Assembly (NCBI GenBank): GCA_024695065.1
Contig: JAILIX010000008.1
Coordinates: 1-50,266 of the forward strand
From: Fretibacterium sp.
GTDB lineage: Bacteria > Synergistota > Synergistia > Synergistales > Aminobacteriaceae
DNA length: 50,266 bases
Direction: 5' to 3'
In this document: piece by piece, positions 1 to 9,657 of the stretch
Layout: each line of letters opens with the position of its first letter
Position numbering within the stretch: position 1 is the first letter of the stretch
The notes under the pieces: generated by a model
What the model was told of the DNA's origin: nothing
The model's input: only the letters and a program-made list of their open reading frames with translations
Database searches by the model: none
Made by a program: the position numbers and the translations under genes

Positions 1-1414
<1,414 letters not shown>

Positions 1415-1463
1415 GAATCACTCTCCCCTGTCCAGCGGTCTTATCTTGACCAATAATGACCAA

Positions 1464-1492
1464 ATTATAGATTCCGTTTGAAAGAGGGGCAA
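1464..1492 (-). promoter_or_regulatory. clpB promoter
   Basis: On the minus strand a TTGCCC -35 box (1487-1492) is followed after 17 bases by a perfect TATAAT -10 box (1464-1469), about 50 bases before the clpB start. This fits a housekeeping sigma-70 promoter; no heat-shock operator of the CIRCE type is visible. The remaining gap up to coaX (about 1493-1597) shows no clear plus-strand promoter; TTGCCA near 1533 with TAGGCT 17 bases later is a weak candidate. Confidence 0.6.
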
Positions 1493-1597
1493 TACGCTGT
1501 TTGTCGTAATTGTGCGGAAGCGGGGATTGGAGCTTGCCAAAAACAGTGCAAGACGGTAGGCTTATTCCTGTTATCTGCTTATCTGGGAGGCGGAGCC

Positions 1598-2362
1598 ATG
1601 CTGCTGGTTATGGATGTGGGCAATACCACGACGGTTGTGGGTCTCTTTGAAGGGGAGACCCTGAGGGCGCAATGGCGTCTTACCTCCACGCTTCAGACGT
1701 CCGACGAACTGGGGATCCGGCTGCTCTCACTGCTGGGCACGAAGGGCGTCGGCCCGGATGCGGTGGAGGGGGCGGCTTTTGCCAGCGTAGTGCCTATGCT
1801 GGACTTCCCCATCCGGGAGTCGCTGTGGAACTTCTTCAACACGGAACCGCTGCAGGTGGATGCCGCCACGGACACGGGCATGGAGGTCCGCTACGGCACG
1901 CCCCACGAACTGGGGGCTGACCGTCTGGTGACGGCTGTGGCGGGCCGGGAGAAGTATGGCGCGCCCCTGATTGTGGCGGACTATGGTACGGCGATTACCT
2001 TTGACGCAGTCTCGCGGGACGGGGCGTACCTGGGCGGCGCCATCGCGCCGGGGCTGAACTCCGGCATTTCCGCGCTGTTCTCCAAGGCGGCGAAGCTGCC
2101 TCAGGTGGGGCTGACCCTGCCCAGGTCCGTCATTGGCCGCAACACGAACGAGTCCATTCAGTCGGGCATTGTTCTGGGCAACGCGGGGCTGACGGACCAC
2201 ATCGTGGGGCTGCTCCGGGCGGAGGTGGGGGCGGAGGCGAAGGTGATTGCCACCGGAGGCCACGCCGGGCTGATGGGCAAAGTTTGCCGGACGATTGACA
2301 AGGTGGACCCCTGGCTGATGCTGGACGGCCTGCGGATGATCTACCGCCGCGTCCGGGGCTGA
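1598..2362 (+). CDS. coaX: Type III pantothenate kinase
   Basis: Phosphorylates pantothenate with ATP, the first step of coenzyme A synthesis; the type III enzyme needs a monovalent cation and is not feedback-inhibited by CoA. The 254-residue length matches the family. It shows the ASKHA-fold phosphate loop DVGNTTT (residues 6-12), ELGADR near 103 with the pantothenate-site Asp, the second phosphate motif DYGTAITFD near 128, and ATGGHA in the adenosine region. The open frame extends 40 codons upstream, but the ATG at 1598 is preceded by GGGAGGCGGAG at good spacing and begins exactly at the conserved strand. Divergent from clpB; the dus gene follows after 11 bases and is probably co-transcribed. 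Confidence 0.95.
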   Translation: MLLVMDVGNTTTVVGLFEGETLRAQWRLTSTLQTSDELGIRLLSLLGTKGVGPDAVEGAAFASVVPMLDFPIRESLWNFFNTEPLQVDAATDTGMEVRYGTPHELGADRLVTAVAGREKYGAPLIVADYGTAITFDAVSRDGAYLGGAIAPGLNSGISALFSKAAKLPQVGLTLPRSVIGRNTNESIQSGIVLGNAGLTDHIVGLLRAEVGAEAKVIATGGHAGLMGKVCRTIDKVDPWLMLDGLRMIYRRVRG

Positions 2363-2373
2363 GGGCTGTGCCC

Positions 2374-3387
2374 ATGCCCGGCCCCCTCAGCGCCGGCGGA
2401 CTGTCTCTGGCCAACCCTCTCTGTCTTGCCCCTATGGCCGGAGTGACCAACGCACCGCTGCGGGAGTTCTTTTCAAACCTCGGTGCGGCCCTCACACACA
2501 CGGAGATGGTGAGCTGCGCCGGCCTGGTCCGCGGAAACGCAAGGACATCGGGGATGCTTTGGGCCTCGCCTCTGGAGGGGCCTCTCATCCTTCAGCTTTT
2601 TTCCCCGGAGGCCGGGACTCTGGCGAGGGGAGCGGCTGCGGCCCTTGAAGGCCGGGAGGAGAACGCTTCCACTGCCGGAGGGAAACGGCCCTGCGGCCTT
2701 GGAATCAATATGGCCTGCCCCATGCCCAAGGTGACGAAGCGGGGGGCGGGCTCGGCGCTTCTGGGACGTCCGGCGGAGGCGGCCGCCATGGTTCGCGCCC
2801 TGAAAGCCTTTTCCCTGCCGGTGTGGGTGAAAATCCGGCGGCTGGAGGACATGGACAGGACGCTGGAGTTCATTGAGGTGCTGGCGGAGGCTGGGGCGGA
2901 CAACGTGTGTCTGCACGGCCGGACGGCTGCCCAGCGCTATGAGGGCAGGGCAGACCGGCGTTTTGCCGCAGAGGCGGCCCGCCGTTTCCCCGGGCTCATC
3001 AGTGCCAGTGGGGATGTGTTCACGGCGGAGGATGTGGGGGAGTACCTGTCGATGGGCTGTGCTCCTGTGATGCTGGCGAGGGGGGCTCTGAGCAACCCCT
3101 GGCTTCTGCCGGAGGCCCTTCAGGTGCTGGGGTACGACGTTCCGCCGGAGAGGCTGTTTCCCACGCCGAAGACGCGGCTTGCAGGGCTGCGCCGGCTGGG
3201 GGAGCGGGCGCGGGAGCTGTTGGGGGAACATCAGGCCGTTGTGCTGCTCAAGCGGCTCATGGGCGGAGTCCTGCGGGGAATGCCGGGGGCCGCGGAACTG
3301 CGCCGGCGGGCAGGGACAGCCGTGGAACTGGCGGAGGTGCTCCGCGTGTTCTCCACCGCTCTCACAGAGGACGCGCCGGCAGTGTGA
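2374..3387 (+). CDS. dus: tRNA-dihydrouridine synthase (Dus family)
   Basis: FMN enzyme that reduces specific uridines in tRNA to dihydrouridine using NADPH. The sequence (~337 residues) has the TIM-barrel Dus pattern: APMAGVT at 19-25, GINMACPMPK with the catalytic Cys at 115, VWVKIRR, LHGRTAAQRYEG with the FMN-contacting His and Arg, SASGDV, and LARGALSNPW. DusB-like enzymes have the same motif order, but the subfamily cannot be fixed by eye. The usual Gly before the Cys (NMGCP) is Ala here, which is tolerated in the family. GTG at 2368 is an alternative start two codons upstream. Lies 11 bases after coaX and ends six bases before the convergent GGDEF/EAL gene, with no obvious terminator between them. 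Confidence 0.9.
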   Translation: MPGPLSAGGLSLANPLCLAPMAGVTNAPLREFFSNLGAALTHTEMVSCAGLVRGNARTSGMLWASPLEGPLILQLFSPEAGTLARGAAAALEGREENASTAGGKRPCGLGINMACPMPKVTKRGAGSALLGRPAEAAAMVRALKAFSLPVWVKIRRLEDMDRTLEFIEVLAEAGADNVCLHGRTAAQRYEGRADRRFAAEAARRFPGLISASGDVFTAEDVGEYLSMGCAPVMLARGALSNPWLLPEALQVLGYDVPPERLFPTPKTRLAGLRRLGERARELLGEHQAVVLLKRLMGGVLRGMPGAAELRRRAGTAVELAEVLRVFSTALTEDAPAV

Positions 3388-3393
3388 GGAAAA

Positions 3394-5622
3394 TCAGGGG
3401 GCCGACAGATTTAGCCAGGGCGGGAGCCTGATATCGGGGGCCAGGTCGATGACTTCCTCGCCCAGGGCCTCCTCCAGGCTCTTCCTCAGCGTTTCGTAGT
3501 GCCCGCCAGGCCCCTCCTTGAGAACGGGCAGGTCCGTCACCTGAAGGTGCTGCGCCAGGATGGCCATGGTCCCCGTTCTCGGGTTGCTGGCGATGTGGGT
3601 GATGCGTGTGCGGACGCAGTTGCCCCACAGGAAGATGTAAAAGTCCTTTCCGGTCTCCCCCTCCCGGAGATTTTCTGTCACAGCCAGGAACTGCCGCCTC
3701 AGGGCGCTGTCGCTGTTCAGGAGCTCTCCCGAACGCAGCGCCGCAACGCGGCTGTCCTTGCCCATCCAGCTTCGGTAAACATCGTTCTCGGTGAGGAGTG
3801 AAAACCGCCCGTTCTCGACCTCAAAGATTGCCATGCTCTGCACTTTGGCCACGGGGTCCCGGCCGCTGCGGTTCATGGCGGACTGGTTGGACAGCTCCAC
3901 CCGGCTCAGACGGTCGTAGTAAGCGATGTCTCGGCAGTCCTCCTTGAGCCGGGGCAGGGCGAAGAGGTCATCCAGCATCATGGGCCGGCCGAACAGAAAG
4001 CCCTGAGCCTTCTCAAAGCCGATGTCCTTCAGGAGAGTCAGCTGCTCCTCCGTTTCCACTCCTTCAGCCAGAGACTGGACGCCAATCTGCTTGGTCATGG
4101 AGAGGTTGGAGCTGAGGATGAAGCGCGTTTTCTCTGAGCGGCCGAAGTCGCTCAGGAACTTCATGTCAAACTTGATTGTGTCAAAGGAGTAGTCCTTCAG
4201 GACGTTGAGGGAGGAGTAGCCGCTGCCGAAGTCGTCCATCCACACCTCATAGCCGTTCTGCCGGAACTTTTCGATGCCCAGATTCAGCACGTTCTGGTCC
4301 TCGCCATGGACGCTTTCGGTGATCTCGATCTTCAGCATGTTTTTGGGGACACCGTACTGCGCTGCGACGCGCTCCACCTCTCTGAAGATGTCGCACAGCT
4401 CAAAGTCCAGCCGCGATAGGTTGATGGAGGTGGGCAGCAGAGGCAGGCCCCTTTCCTTTCTGTCGCGGTACTCGGAGCAGACCTGCTGGAGCGCGCAGAT
4501 GTCCAGCTTGTGGATGTCGCGGTACTGTTCAAGGGTCGGGATGAAGGCTCCGGGGGGGATGGGGCCAAACTCCGGGTCAAGCCACCGGGTCAGGGCCTCT
4601 GTCTCGCAGATTTTTCCCGTCAGGGTGCGGATGATGGGCTGGTAGAGAACCTGAATGTCCCCCTGTTTTATCGCGTTCCCAAGGACATCGATGATGTATT
4701 TTTTCTGCTGCTGCTTCTGGCTCAGTTCCTCCCGGTAAACGCAGAAGCTGGCGCAGTTGTTCCTCCGGATGCTGTCGCAGGCCAGTTTGGCCCGGTCGCA
4801 GGCGAGGCTGGCGTTGTCCCCCTCCGAGGGGAAGTATATTCCGGCACGCAGCCGGAGCCCCGCCTCCTTGTGCAGACGGCGCAGTGCCTTCTGGGAGGCG
4901 TCGATGTTCTCCTCAAGGTTTTCCCATGTGGTGAGCAGGACGAAGTGGTCGTCCGAGAAGCGGGAGATCAGGTCTCCCCGGAATGTGGAGCAGAGGGCTG
5001 AGGCCAGCTCCCTCAGGATGTCGCTCCCGCGGGAGAAGCCGAAGGTGTTGTTGTAAACCTTGAAATTGTCGATGTTGAACCACACAATGGCCTGACCGTG
5101 AAAATCCCCCGCGAGGCGCGAGTCAGCGCTGAGCAGAAACCGCTGGCGGCTCAGGAGCCCTGTGAGATAGTCCACGTCCGTCGGGTAGTGTTTGTCGCAG
5201 AGGTCCACGGCGAACACGAAGAACAGCCCATCGTTCATGGAGCAGCATTGTCCTCCGTGGGAGAGACACACCCCCCCGGAGTTCTGCACAAAACAGCCGA
5301 ACTCTTCAATGTAGCGGATACGGCCTTTCTTTGTCTGAATTCGGTACTGCATGTAATCAAAGCTGTCTCCGGATTTGATCACCTGATCTGCGATCTGACG
5401 CCTGACGCGTTCCAGATCGTCGGGATGAACCAGACCGTGGAAGCTCCCGCCGGTATATTCCATGAACTCCTCAAAATCCGAGCAGTCAAAGAGGTTCATA
5501 AAGTTGTCGTTGGCAAAGAGGATTTCCTCCCCGCCTCCCGCTTTGTAGATGAAAAAACCTCCCGGCATGTACTGTGCGTAGTTCAGGAAGTCGTTGCCTT
5601 TAAAAATACCGTCAAGGTCCAT
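3394..5622 (-). CDS. PAS-GGDEF-EAL cyclic-di-GMP signalling protein, degenerate GGDEF
   Basis: A 742-residue protein without clear membrane segments. Order: N-terminal PAS-like sensor (about 20-115, with HPDDLERVR), a diguanylate cyclase-type domain (about 160-290), an EAL phosphodiesterase domain (about 315-560) and a further ~170-residue C-terminal domain I do not recognise. The GGDEF motif is replaced by FSDDHF, so cyclase activity is unlikely. The EAL domain keeps the metal and substrate residues: EALTRW, NLSRLDF, EITES, DDFGSGYSSL, IKFD, AEGVET and the Gln in AQGF. The most likely role is cytoplasmic c-di-GMP hydrolysis tuned by the PAS and degenerate GGDEF domains. The start follows GGAGGG at normal spacing. 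It is monocistronic, divergent from tamB and convergent with dus. A short Cys cluster (CLSHGGQCC) between PAS and GGDEF is unusual. Confidence 0.9.
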   Translation of the reverse strand: MDLDGIFKGNDFLNYAQYMPGGFFIYKAGGGEEILFANDNFMNLFDCSDFEEFMEYTGGSFHGLVHPDDLERVRRQIADQVIKSGDSFDYMQYRIQTKKGRIRYIEEFGCFVQNSGGVCLSHGGQCCSMNDGLFFVFAVDLCDKHYPTDVDYLTGLLSRQRFLLSADSRLAGDFHGQAIVWFNIDNFKVYNNTFGFSRGSDILRELASALCSTFRGDLISRFSDDHFVLLTTWENLEENIDASQKALRRLHKEAGLRLRAGIYFPSEGDNASLACDRAKLACDSIRRNNCASFCVYREELSQKQQQKKYIIDVLGNAIKQGDIQVLYQPIIRTLTGKICETEALTRWLDPEFGPIPPGAFIPTLEQYRDIHKLDICALQQVCSEYRDRKERGLPLLPTSINLSRLDFELCDIFREVERVAAQYGVPKNMLKIEITESVHGEDQNVLNLGIEKFRQNGYEVWMDDFGSGYSSLNVLKDYSFDTIKFDMKFLSDFGRSEKTRFILSSNLSMTKQIGVQSLAEGVETEEQLTLLKDIGFEKAQGFLFGRPMMLDDLFALPRLKEDCRDIAYYDRLSRVELSNQSAMNRSGRDPVAKVQSMAIFEVENGRFSLLTENDVYRSWMGKDSRVAALRSGELLNSDSALRRQFLAVTENLREGETGKDFYIFLWGNCVRTRITHIASNPRTGTMAILAQHLQVTDLPVLKEGPGGHYETLRKSLEEALGEEVIDLAPDIRLPPWLNLSAP

Positions 5623-5859
5623 GGGCTGTGCCCTCCAAAAACTGTTCCCTGCTGACTGCAGGTTATCTCTCGCTCGTTGTACGGGATGGTGCCGCCACGT
5701 GCCCCGGTGCCCGGAGCATCTTTTGTAATTTTATCATAAATCCGTCCTGGGACGGGTGCCCCTGAGGGCAAAAAAGGCTTATAATTTAAAAAATATTATC
5801 GCCGCTCCGGATAGTCTGCGTGAGATTCCGGGGGCTTCAGGGGAGGTCCCCCTGGATTC
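5623..5859. promoter_or_regulatory. Divergent promoter region, EAL gene / tamB, with inverted repeats
   Basis: This 237-base gap holds promoters in both directions. Plus strand: TATAAT at 5780-5785 inside an AT-rich tract, about 75 bases before the tamB start. Minus strand: TAAAAT with an extended TG just upstream (plus-strand positions about 5728-5736). Between them lie two adjacent perfect inverted repeats: CCGTCC-TG-GGACGG at 5742-5755 and TGCCC-CTGA-GGGCA at 5757-5770. Their position, over both -35 regions, would suit an operator, but a hairpin role is equally possible. No ORF of note here. Confidence 0.45.
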
Positions 5860-8800
5860 GTGAGCCGAAATGGGGTTGTTTTGTTGTTTTTCCTGATAAA
5901 GTTTCTGGTGAGATCGCTGTCCTTCCTCGCCGCCCTGACGGTGGCGGCGGCGGCGGGGCTTGTGTGGCTTCCGACGGGCTCTCTGCTGCAGCTTGCCGTC
6001 GGACATTTCGGCGGCGAGATGATCCCCCGGGTGAGCGTCGGCACCATCGATGGCTCGGTGTGGGGGGGCTACGTCCTCAGGGACCTGTCCCTCGTTTCCG
6101 GGGATGTGACCTTCCTGACCCTGGACCGCGCTGCTGTGAGTCCGGACTGGGATTTGCTCATGGAGGGCAGCCCGTGGCTGAAGGCCGTGGAAGTGGAGGG
6201 CTTCAGCGCTGACGTTGCCCGCCTCCAGACGCTGGCGGAGCACTTCGGCAGCAAGGAAGAGGAGGAGAAGGAACCCTCCTCGTTCCAGATCACTCCCCAT
6301 CCGCTGCAGATCTCCGTCAGGGATATTCATCTCACCGCGCCTCAGGGCGTCTTTGATCTCTTTTCCCTGTACCTTGAGAAGGACGGCAGGCTGACGCTCC
6401 GTGCCCGGGTGGAGGATGCCCGGTCGGGCGCCGTGCTGCCTCTGGATGCGGACCTGCAGCTGGGCTTCGCGCCCCTTGAGCTGGTGTCCTCGGACCTCCG
6501 GATCGGAAAGGGGCAGATATCCCTGAGTGGAGTGCTGGAGCCCCCCTTTGACTTTCAGGGGAACCTCACTGCCTTTCCTATTGAGACCATCATGGCCTTT
6601 GTTCCGGACAGCCCTGTTCAGGCCTCCGGCCGTGTGGACGGGCGCGTTTCCCTGAAGGGGAAGGACGCCTCTGAACTGAGGGCTTCCGGCGTGATCTCCG
6701 TGCCCCGGAGCGTCATCAACGATATTCCTCTGAGCTTCCGGCTTCCCTGGACCTGGGACGGACGGACCTTCCTGCTGCAGGAGGCTGCGTTGAAGACAAA
6801 GGCTGCGGTGCTGTCCCTGACTGCCTCCGCCGATCTGGAGGCCGGGCGTGTGATGGCCCGGGGGGATGCCAGGAACCTCTCTCTGGGGGAGATTGGCCGC
6901 ATTGCCGCGCCAAAGGCGGGGCTTGCCGGAGAGGGGGGGCAGATCCACTTTGACGTTTCCGCCGGTCTGGACGGGGACCTGGAGAAAATCGCCGGGGAGT
7001 TCCGTGCACGTCTGCCGGAGGTCTCGGCCGCCGGGGTCCGCCTTGTCAGGGGGCTGGACGCCGGTTTTGTGCTGGATCCGGGGAAGGCTCCAAGGCTGTC
7101 CTGCTCCGGCGAGGTCTTTGGAGGCAAACTCTTCGGCCGGGCGGCAATGCCCCAGACGGAAAAGGGTGTCCGGCCTGAGGCGGTGTTTTCGCTGGTGAAC
7201 ATTGACCTGGCCACTCTGGGGGCTGCCTTCCCCGCCGCGGCGGAGGCCAGGCCTTCCGGCAGGGTGAGCCTCACCGCCCGGGTTGCCGGGGATCTCTCCG
7301 TCACGGGCAGTCTCAGTTCGGAGAAACTCTCAGCTGCCGGGGTCGTCCTCCAAAAACTTGCGGCGGATTTCAGCTATAAGAACGAGGCCGCCTCAGGCCG
7401 AGTGACACTGGACCGGTGCCTGGCCTCCGGGCTGACAGTTCATGGTCTGGCGGCCAGACTCAGCTACAGGAACGGCCTTGCCGCGCTGGAGTCCCTGACG
7501 GGCAGGCTGGCTCCCAGGGCCCTCATTTCTGCCTCAGGTACGGCGGACGTGAACAGGCAGACGCTGAACTTCCGGGCCGGAATTCAGAACATCAACCCGC
7601 GCGACATTCCCCAGCTCAGGGACACGCAGTTCAGGGGAATCTGCAGTCTGGAGGCCACGGCGGAGGGGCCCTTCTCCAGCCCCAGGGCAGCTGTTCGCCT
7701 GATGGGGCGGAATAACCGCGTGGCGAATCTGTCCCTGGGCAACCTTGATGTTTCCGTGCAGTACGCGGATAACCGGGTGACGGTCTCAGAGACCCGGATC
7801 CGTCTGCCGGGAGGGGGCGTGACGCTGGGCGGCAGCGTTGCTCTGGGCGGGGCGGAGCCGAGCCTGGACGCCTCTGTTTCCGCCGGGAAGCTGAATCTGG
7901 CTCAGATATCCCAGGCGCTGGGCCTGAAGACCCCGGTGAGAGGCACGGTGGAGGGGTATGTGAACGTCAAAGGTCCCCTGCACGCGGCGAAGGTTGCGGC
8001 GCATCTCCGGGCGGATGACGTGAGGACCGGACAGAGGCCCCCTGCGGGCCGGGGTGAGATCCGCGTGCCCTACGTGGTGCTCGATGCCCGCGGGGACATG
8101 GAGCACATCAGGCTGGACAGGCTTGAGGCGAAGGTGGGCGGAGCACTCATCAGCGGGCACGGCAGCTTCACAGCAGGCAAAAAGAGACTGATGGACAGCA
8201 GTGTGAACCTTGGCCTCGTCGTGAAGGGGCTGGAACTGCGCCCGCTTCTGATACAATTCATGGACAAACCGCCGGTGCAGGGCGTTCTGGATGGGACTCT
8301 GGCCCTGACGGGGACCCTGGCTGAGCCTGCCCTCTCCGCAAAGGTGACGTCGCCTCTGGCCGTCAACAAGATGACGGTGGACTCTCTGGCCCTGAAGGTC
8401 ACAGCTCCCGCGCCGGAGCATTACAAGCTGAGCGCCAGCGGCAGGATGCAGGACTTTGTCCTTGCTGTGGACGGAGACCTTCAGCGCCGGGGAGGAAAAT
8501 GGGCCTACAGTGCCGTGACGCGGCCTGTGAATGTGGAAAAGCTTGCCGGCGTCCTGGCGCCTGAGGCAAAGGGCCTTGTGGCCGGGGAGGCAACCGTCAG
8601 GGTGAAGGGAGCCGCGCCTGGAACTGCTCCCATTGATATCCGGCTGTCCATGCCGAGGCTGACGGCCATCGGCAAGGTGGTGGTTCAGGACATCTCCGTG
8701 CCCGTCAGCGTGCTGCCTGCCTCCGGCAGAATTCATGTGAAGGATGCGCGCGCTGTGCTCTGCGGCGGTGTCATCCGCTCCGGAGTGGATGTCGACCTCA

Positions 8801-9594
8801 CAGAGTCCACCTGGAAGGGCAGTGTCACCCTGAGGAATCTGGACATGGGCAGGCTGGCCGCGCCCTTCCTGCCGGAAGGGGAGCTGGTGGGCTCCGCGGA
8901 CGCCACCGTGGATATGAAAGGGAGCTTTGGTCTGTTCCCCACATCCTATGCCAGCGGCACTCTCAACACCAGCAGCGGCTATCTGCACAAGATGTCCATG
9001 CTGGCGAAGGTGACGCCCACGAAACGGCTGAGTTTTGAGAACATCCGCAGCACCTTCTTCTGGAACGGCAGGGACCTCTTCATCAACCCCGGCACTCAGG
9101 TCACCGCCGGACCGGACGAGCCGCTTTACCGCTATTTCTCGGTCAACGGTTCCATGGGCATCCCCGGAAAGGGGCTCAAGCTGCTGTTCAGGGGCCGGTT
9201 TGACATGAAGCTGCTGGATCAGTTCCTTGGGGCCATGAAGGGGGCGTTCCAGTACATGACGGGGGCCCTCACCGGCGGCGGCGCGGGAGGTTTTCTGCGC
9301 GACGCGGCGGGACGCATCCTGGGGATCAAGAAGCGCGACTATCAGGATGTGTCTTTCACTCTGGCCAACAGCTGGCAGGAGCTGCGCCTTCTGGATCTCA
9401 AGACCACCAAGTCCATTCAGGACTTCCTGCCCATCGAACGGCTCAACAGGGAGGAGCAGCAGAAGGACAGCAAGCAGTTCAAGCTGCGCCTCAGGATCCC
9501 CACAGGCCCCGGAAGTCAGGACCCGGAGGATACCTCGACGGGCGATCAGTTCAAGGAGCAGCTCATCGACAACCTGTTCAGCATTGGAAGTTAG
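5860..9594 (+). CDS. tamB: TamB/AsmA-like translocation and lipid-transport protein
   Basis: A 1244-residue protein with one N-terminal signal-anchor (about 8-32) and a very long, mostly beta-strand body rich in repeated amphipathic segments, typical of TamB/AsmA-like proteins that bridge the periplasm as a lipid groove. The C-terminal ~200 residues match the TamB (DUF490) domain style: GLKLLFRGRFDMKLLDQF, LTGGGAGG, then IKKRDYQDVSFTL. TamB proteins connect the inner membrane to an Omp85-family outer-membrane partner; the BamA homologue at 18047 is the only Omp85 visible here. The GTG start at 5860 is preceded by GGGGAGGT (12 bases) and gives the hydrophobic anchor at once. No tamA neighbour is present. 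Ends at a bidirectional terminator. Confidence 0.87.
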   Translation: MSRNGVVLLFFLIKFLVRSLSFLAALTVAAAAGLVWLPTGSLLQLAVGHFGGEMIPRVSVGTIDGSVWGGYVLRDLSLVSGDVTFLTLDRAAVSPDWDLLMEGSPWLKAVEVEGFSADVARLQTLAEHFGSKEEEEKEPSSFQITPHPLQISVRDIHLTAPQGVFDLFSLYLEKDGRLTLRARVEDARSGAVLPLDADLQLGFAPLELVSSDLRIGKGQISLSGVLEPPFDFQGNLTAFPIETIMAFVPDSPVQASGRVDGRVSLKGKDASELRASGVISVPRSVINDIPLSFRLPWTWDGRTFLLQEAALKTKAAVLSLTASADLEAGRVMARGDARNLSLGEIGRIAAPKAGLAGEGGQIHFDVSAGLDGDLEKIAGEFRARLPEVSAAGVRLVRGLDAGFVLDPGKAPRLSCSGEVFGGKLFGRAAMPQTEKGVRPEAVFSLVNIDLATLGAAFPAAAEARPSGRVSLTARVAGDLSVTGSLSSEKLSAAGVVLQKLAADFSYKNEAASGRVTLDRCLASGLTVHGLAARLSYRNGLAALESLTGRLAPRALISASGTADVNRQTLNFRAGIQNINPRDIPQLRDTQFRGICSLEATAEGPFSSPRAAVRLMGRNNRVANLSLGNLDVSVQYADNRVTVSETRIRLPGGGVTLGGSVALGGAEPSLDASVSAGKLNLAQISQALGLKTPVRGTVEGYVNVKGPLHAAKVAAHLRADDVRTGQRPPAGRGEIRVPYVVLDARGDMEHIRLDRLEAKVGGALISGHGSFTAGKKRLMDSSVNLGLVVKGLELRPLLIQFMDKPPVQGVLDGTLALTGTLAEPALSAKVTSPLAVNKMTVDSLALKVTAPAPEHYKLSASGRMQDFVLAVDGDLQRRGGKWAYSAVTRPVNVEKLAGVLAPEAKGLVAGEATVRVKGAAPGTAPIDIRLSMPRLTAIGKVVVQDISVPVSVLPASGRIHVKDARAVLCGGVIRSGVDVDLTESTWKGSVTLRNLDMGRLAAPFLPEGELVGSADATVDMKGSFGLFPTSYASGTLNTSSGYLHKMSMLAKVTPTKRLSFENIRSTFFWNGRDLFINPGTQVTAGPDEPLYRYFSVNGSMGIPGKGLKLLFRGRFDMKLLDQFLGAMKGAFQYMTGALTGGGAGGFLRDAAGRILGIKKRDYQDVSFTLANSWQELRLLDLKTTKSIQDFLPIERLNREEQQKDSKQFKLRLRIPTGPGSQDPEDTSTGDQFKEQLIDNLFSIGS

Positions 9595-9606
9595 AGAACA
9601 AAACAA

Positions 9607-9641
9607 AGACGGCGTCCCGGGAGGAACGCCGTCTGTTTTTT
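9607..9641. terminator. Bidirectional terminator between tamB and the coiled-coil gene
   Basis: Perfect 9-bp stem AGACGGCGT / ACGCCGTCT (9607-9615 with 9626-9634) around a 10-base loop, followed on the plus strand by G and six T. The upstream flank is A-rich, so the minus-strand transcript also ends in U-rich sequence. It sits between the convergent genes ending at 9594 and 9658. Confidence 0.9.
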
Positions 9642-9657
9642 CTCTTCGGGGAGAGAA

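Noticed and set aside
7786-9606. 606-codon minus-strand ORF opposite tamB
   Set aside because: No recognisable domain and His/Arg/Gly-rich; the plus strand carries the conserved TamB C-terminus here.
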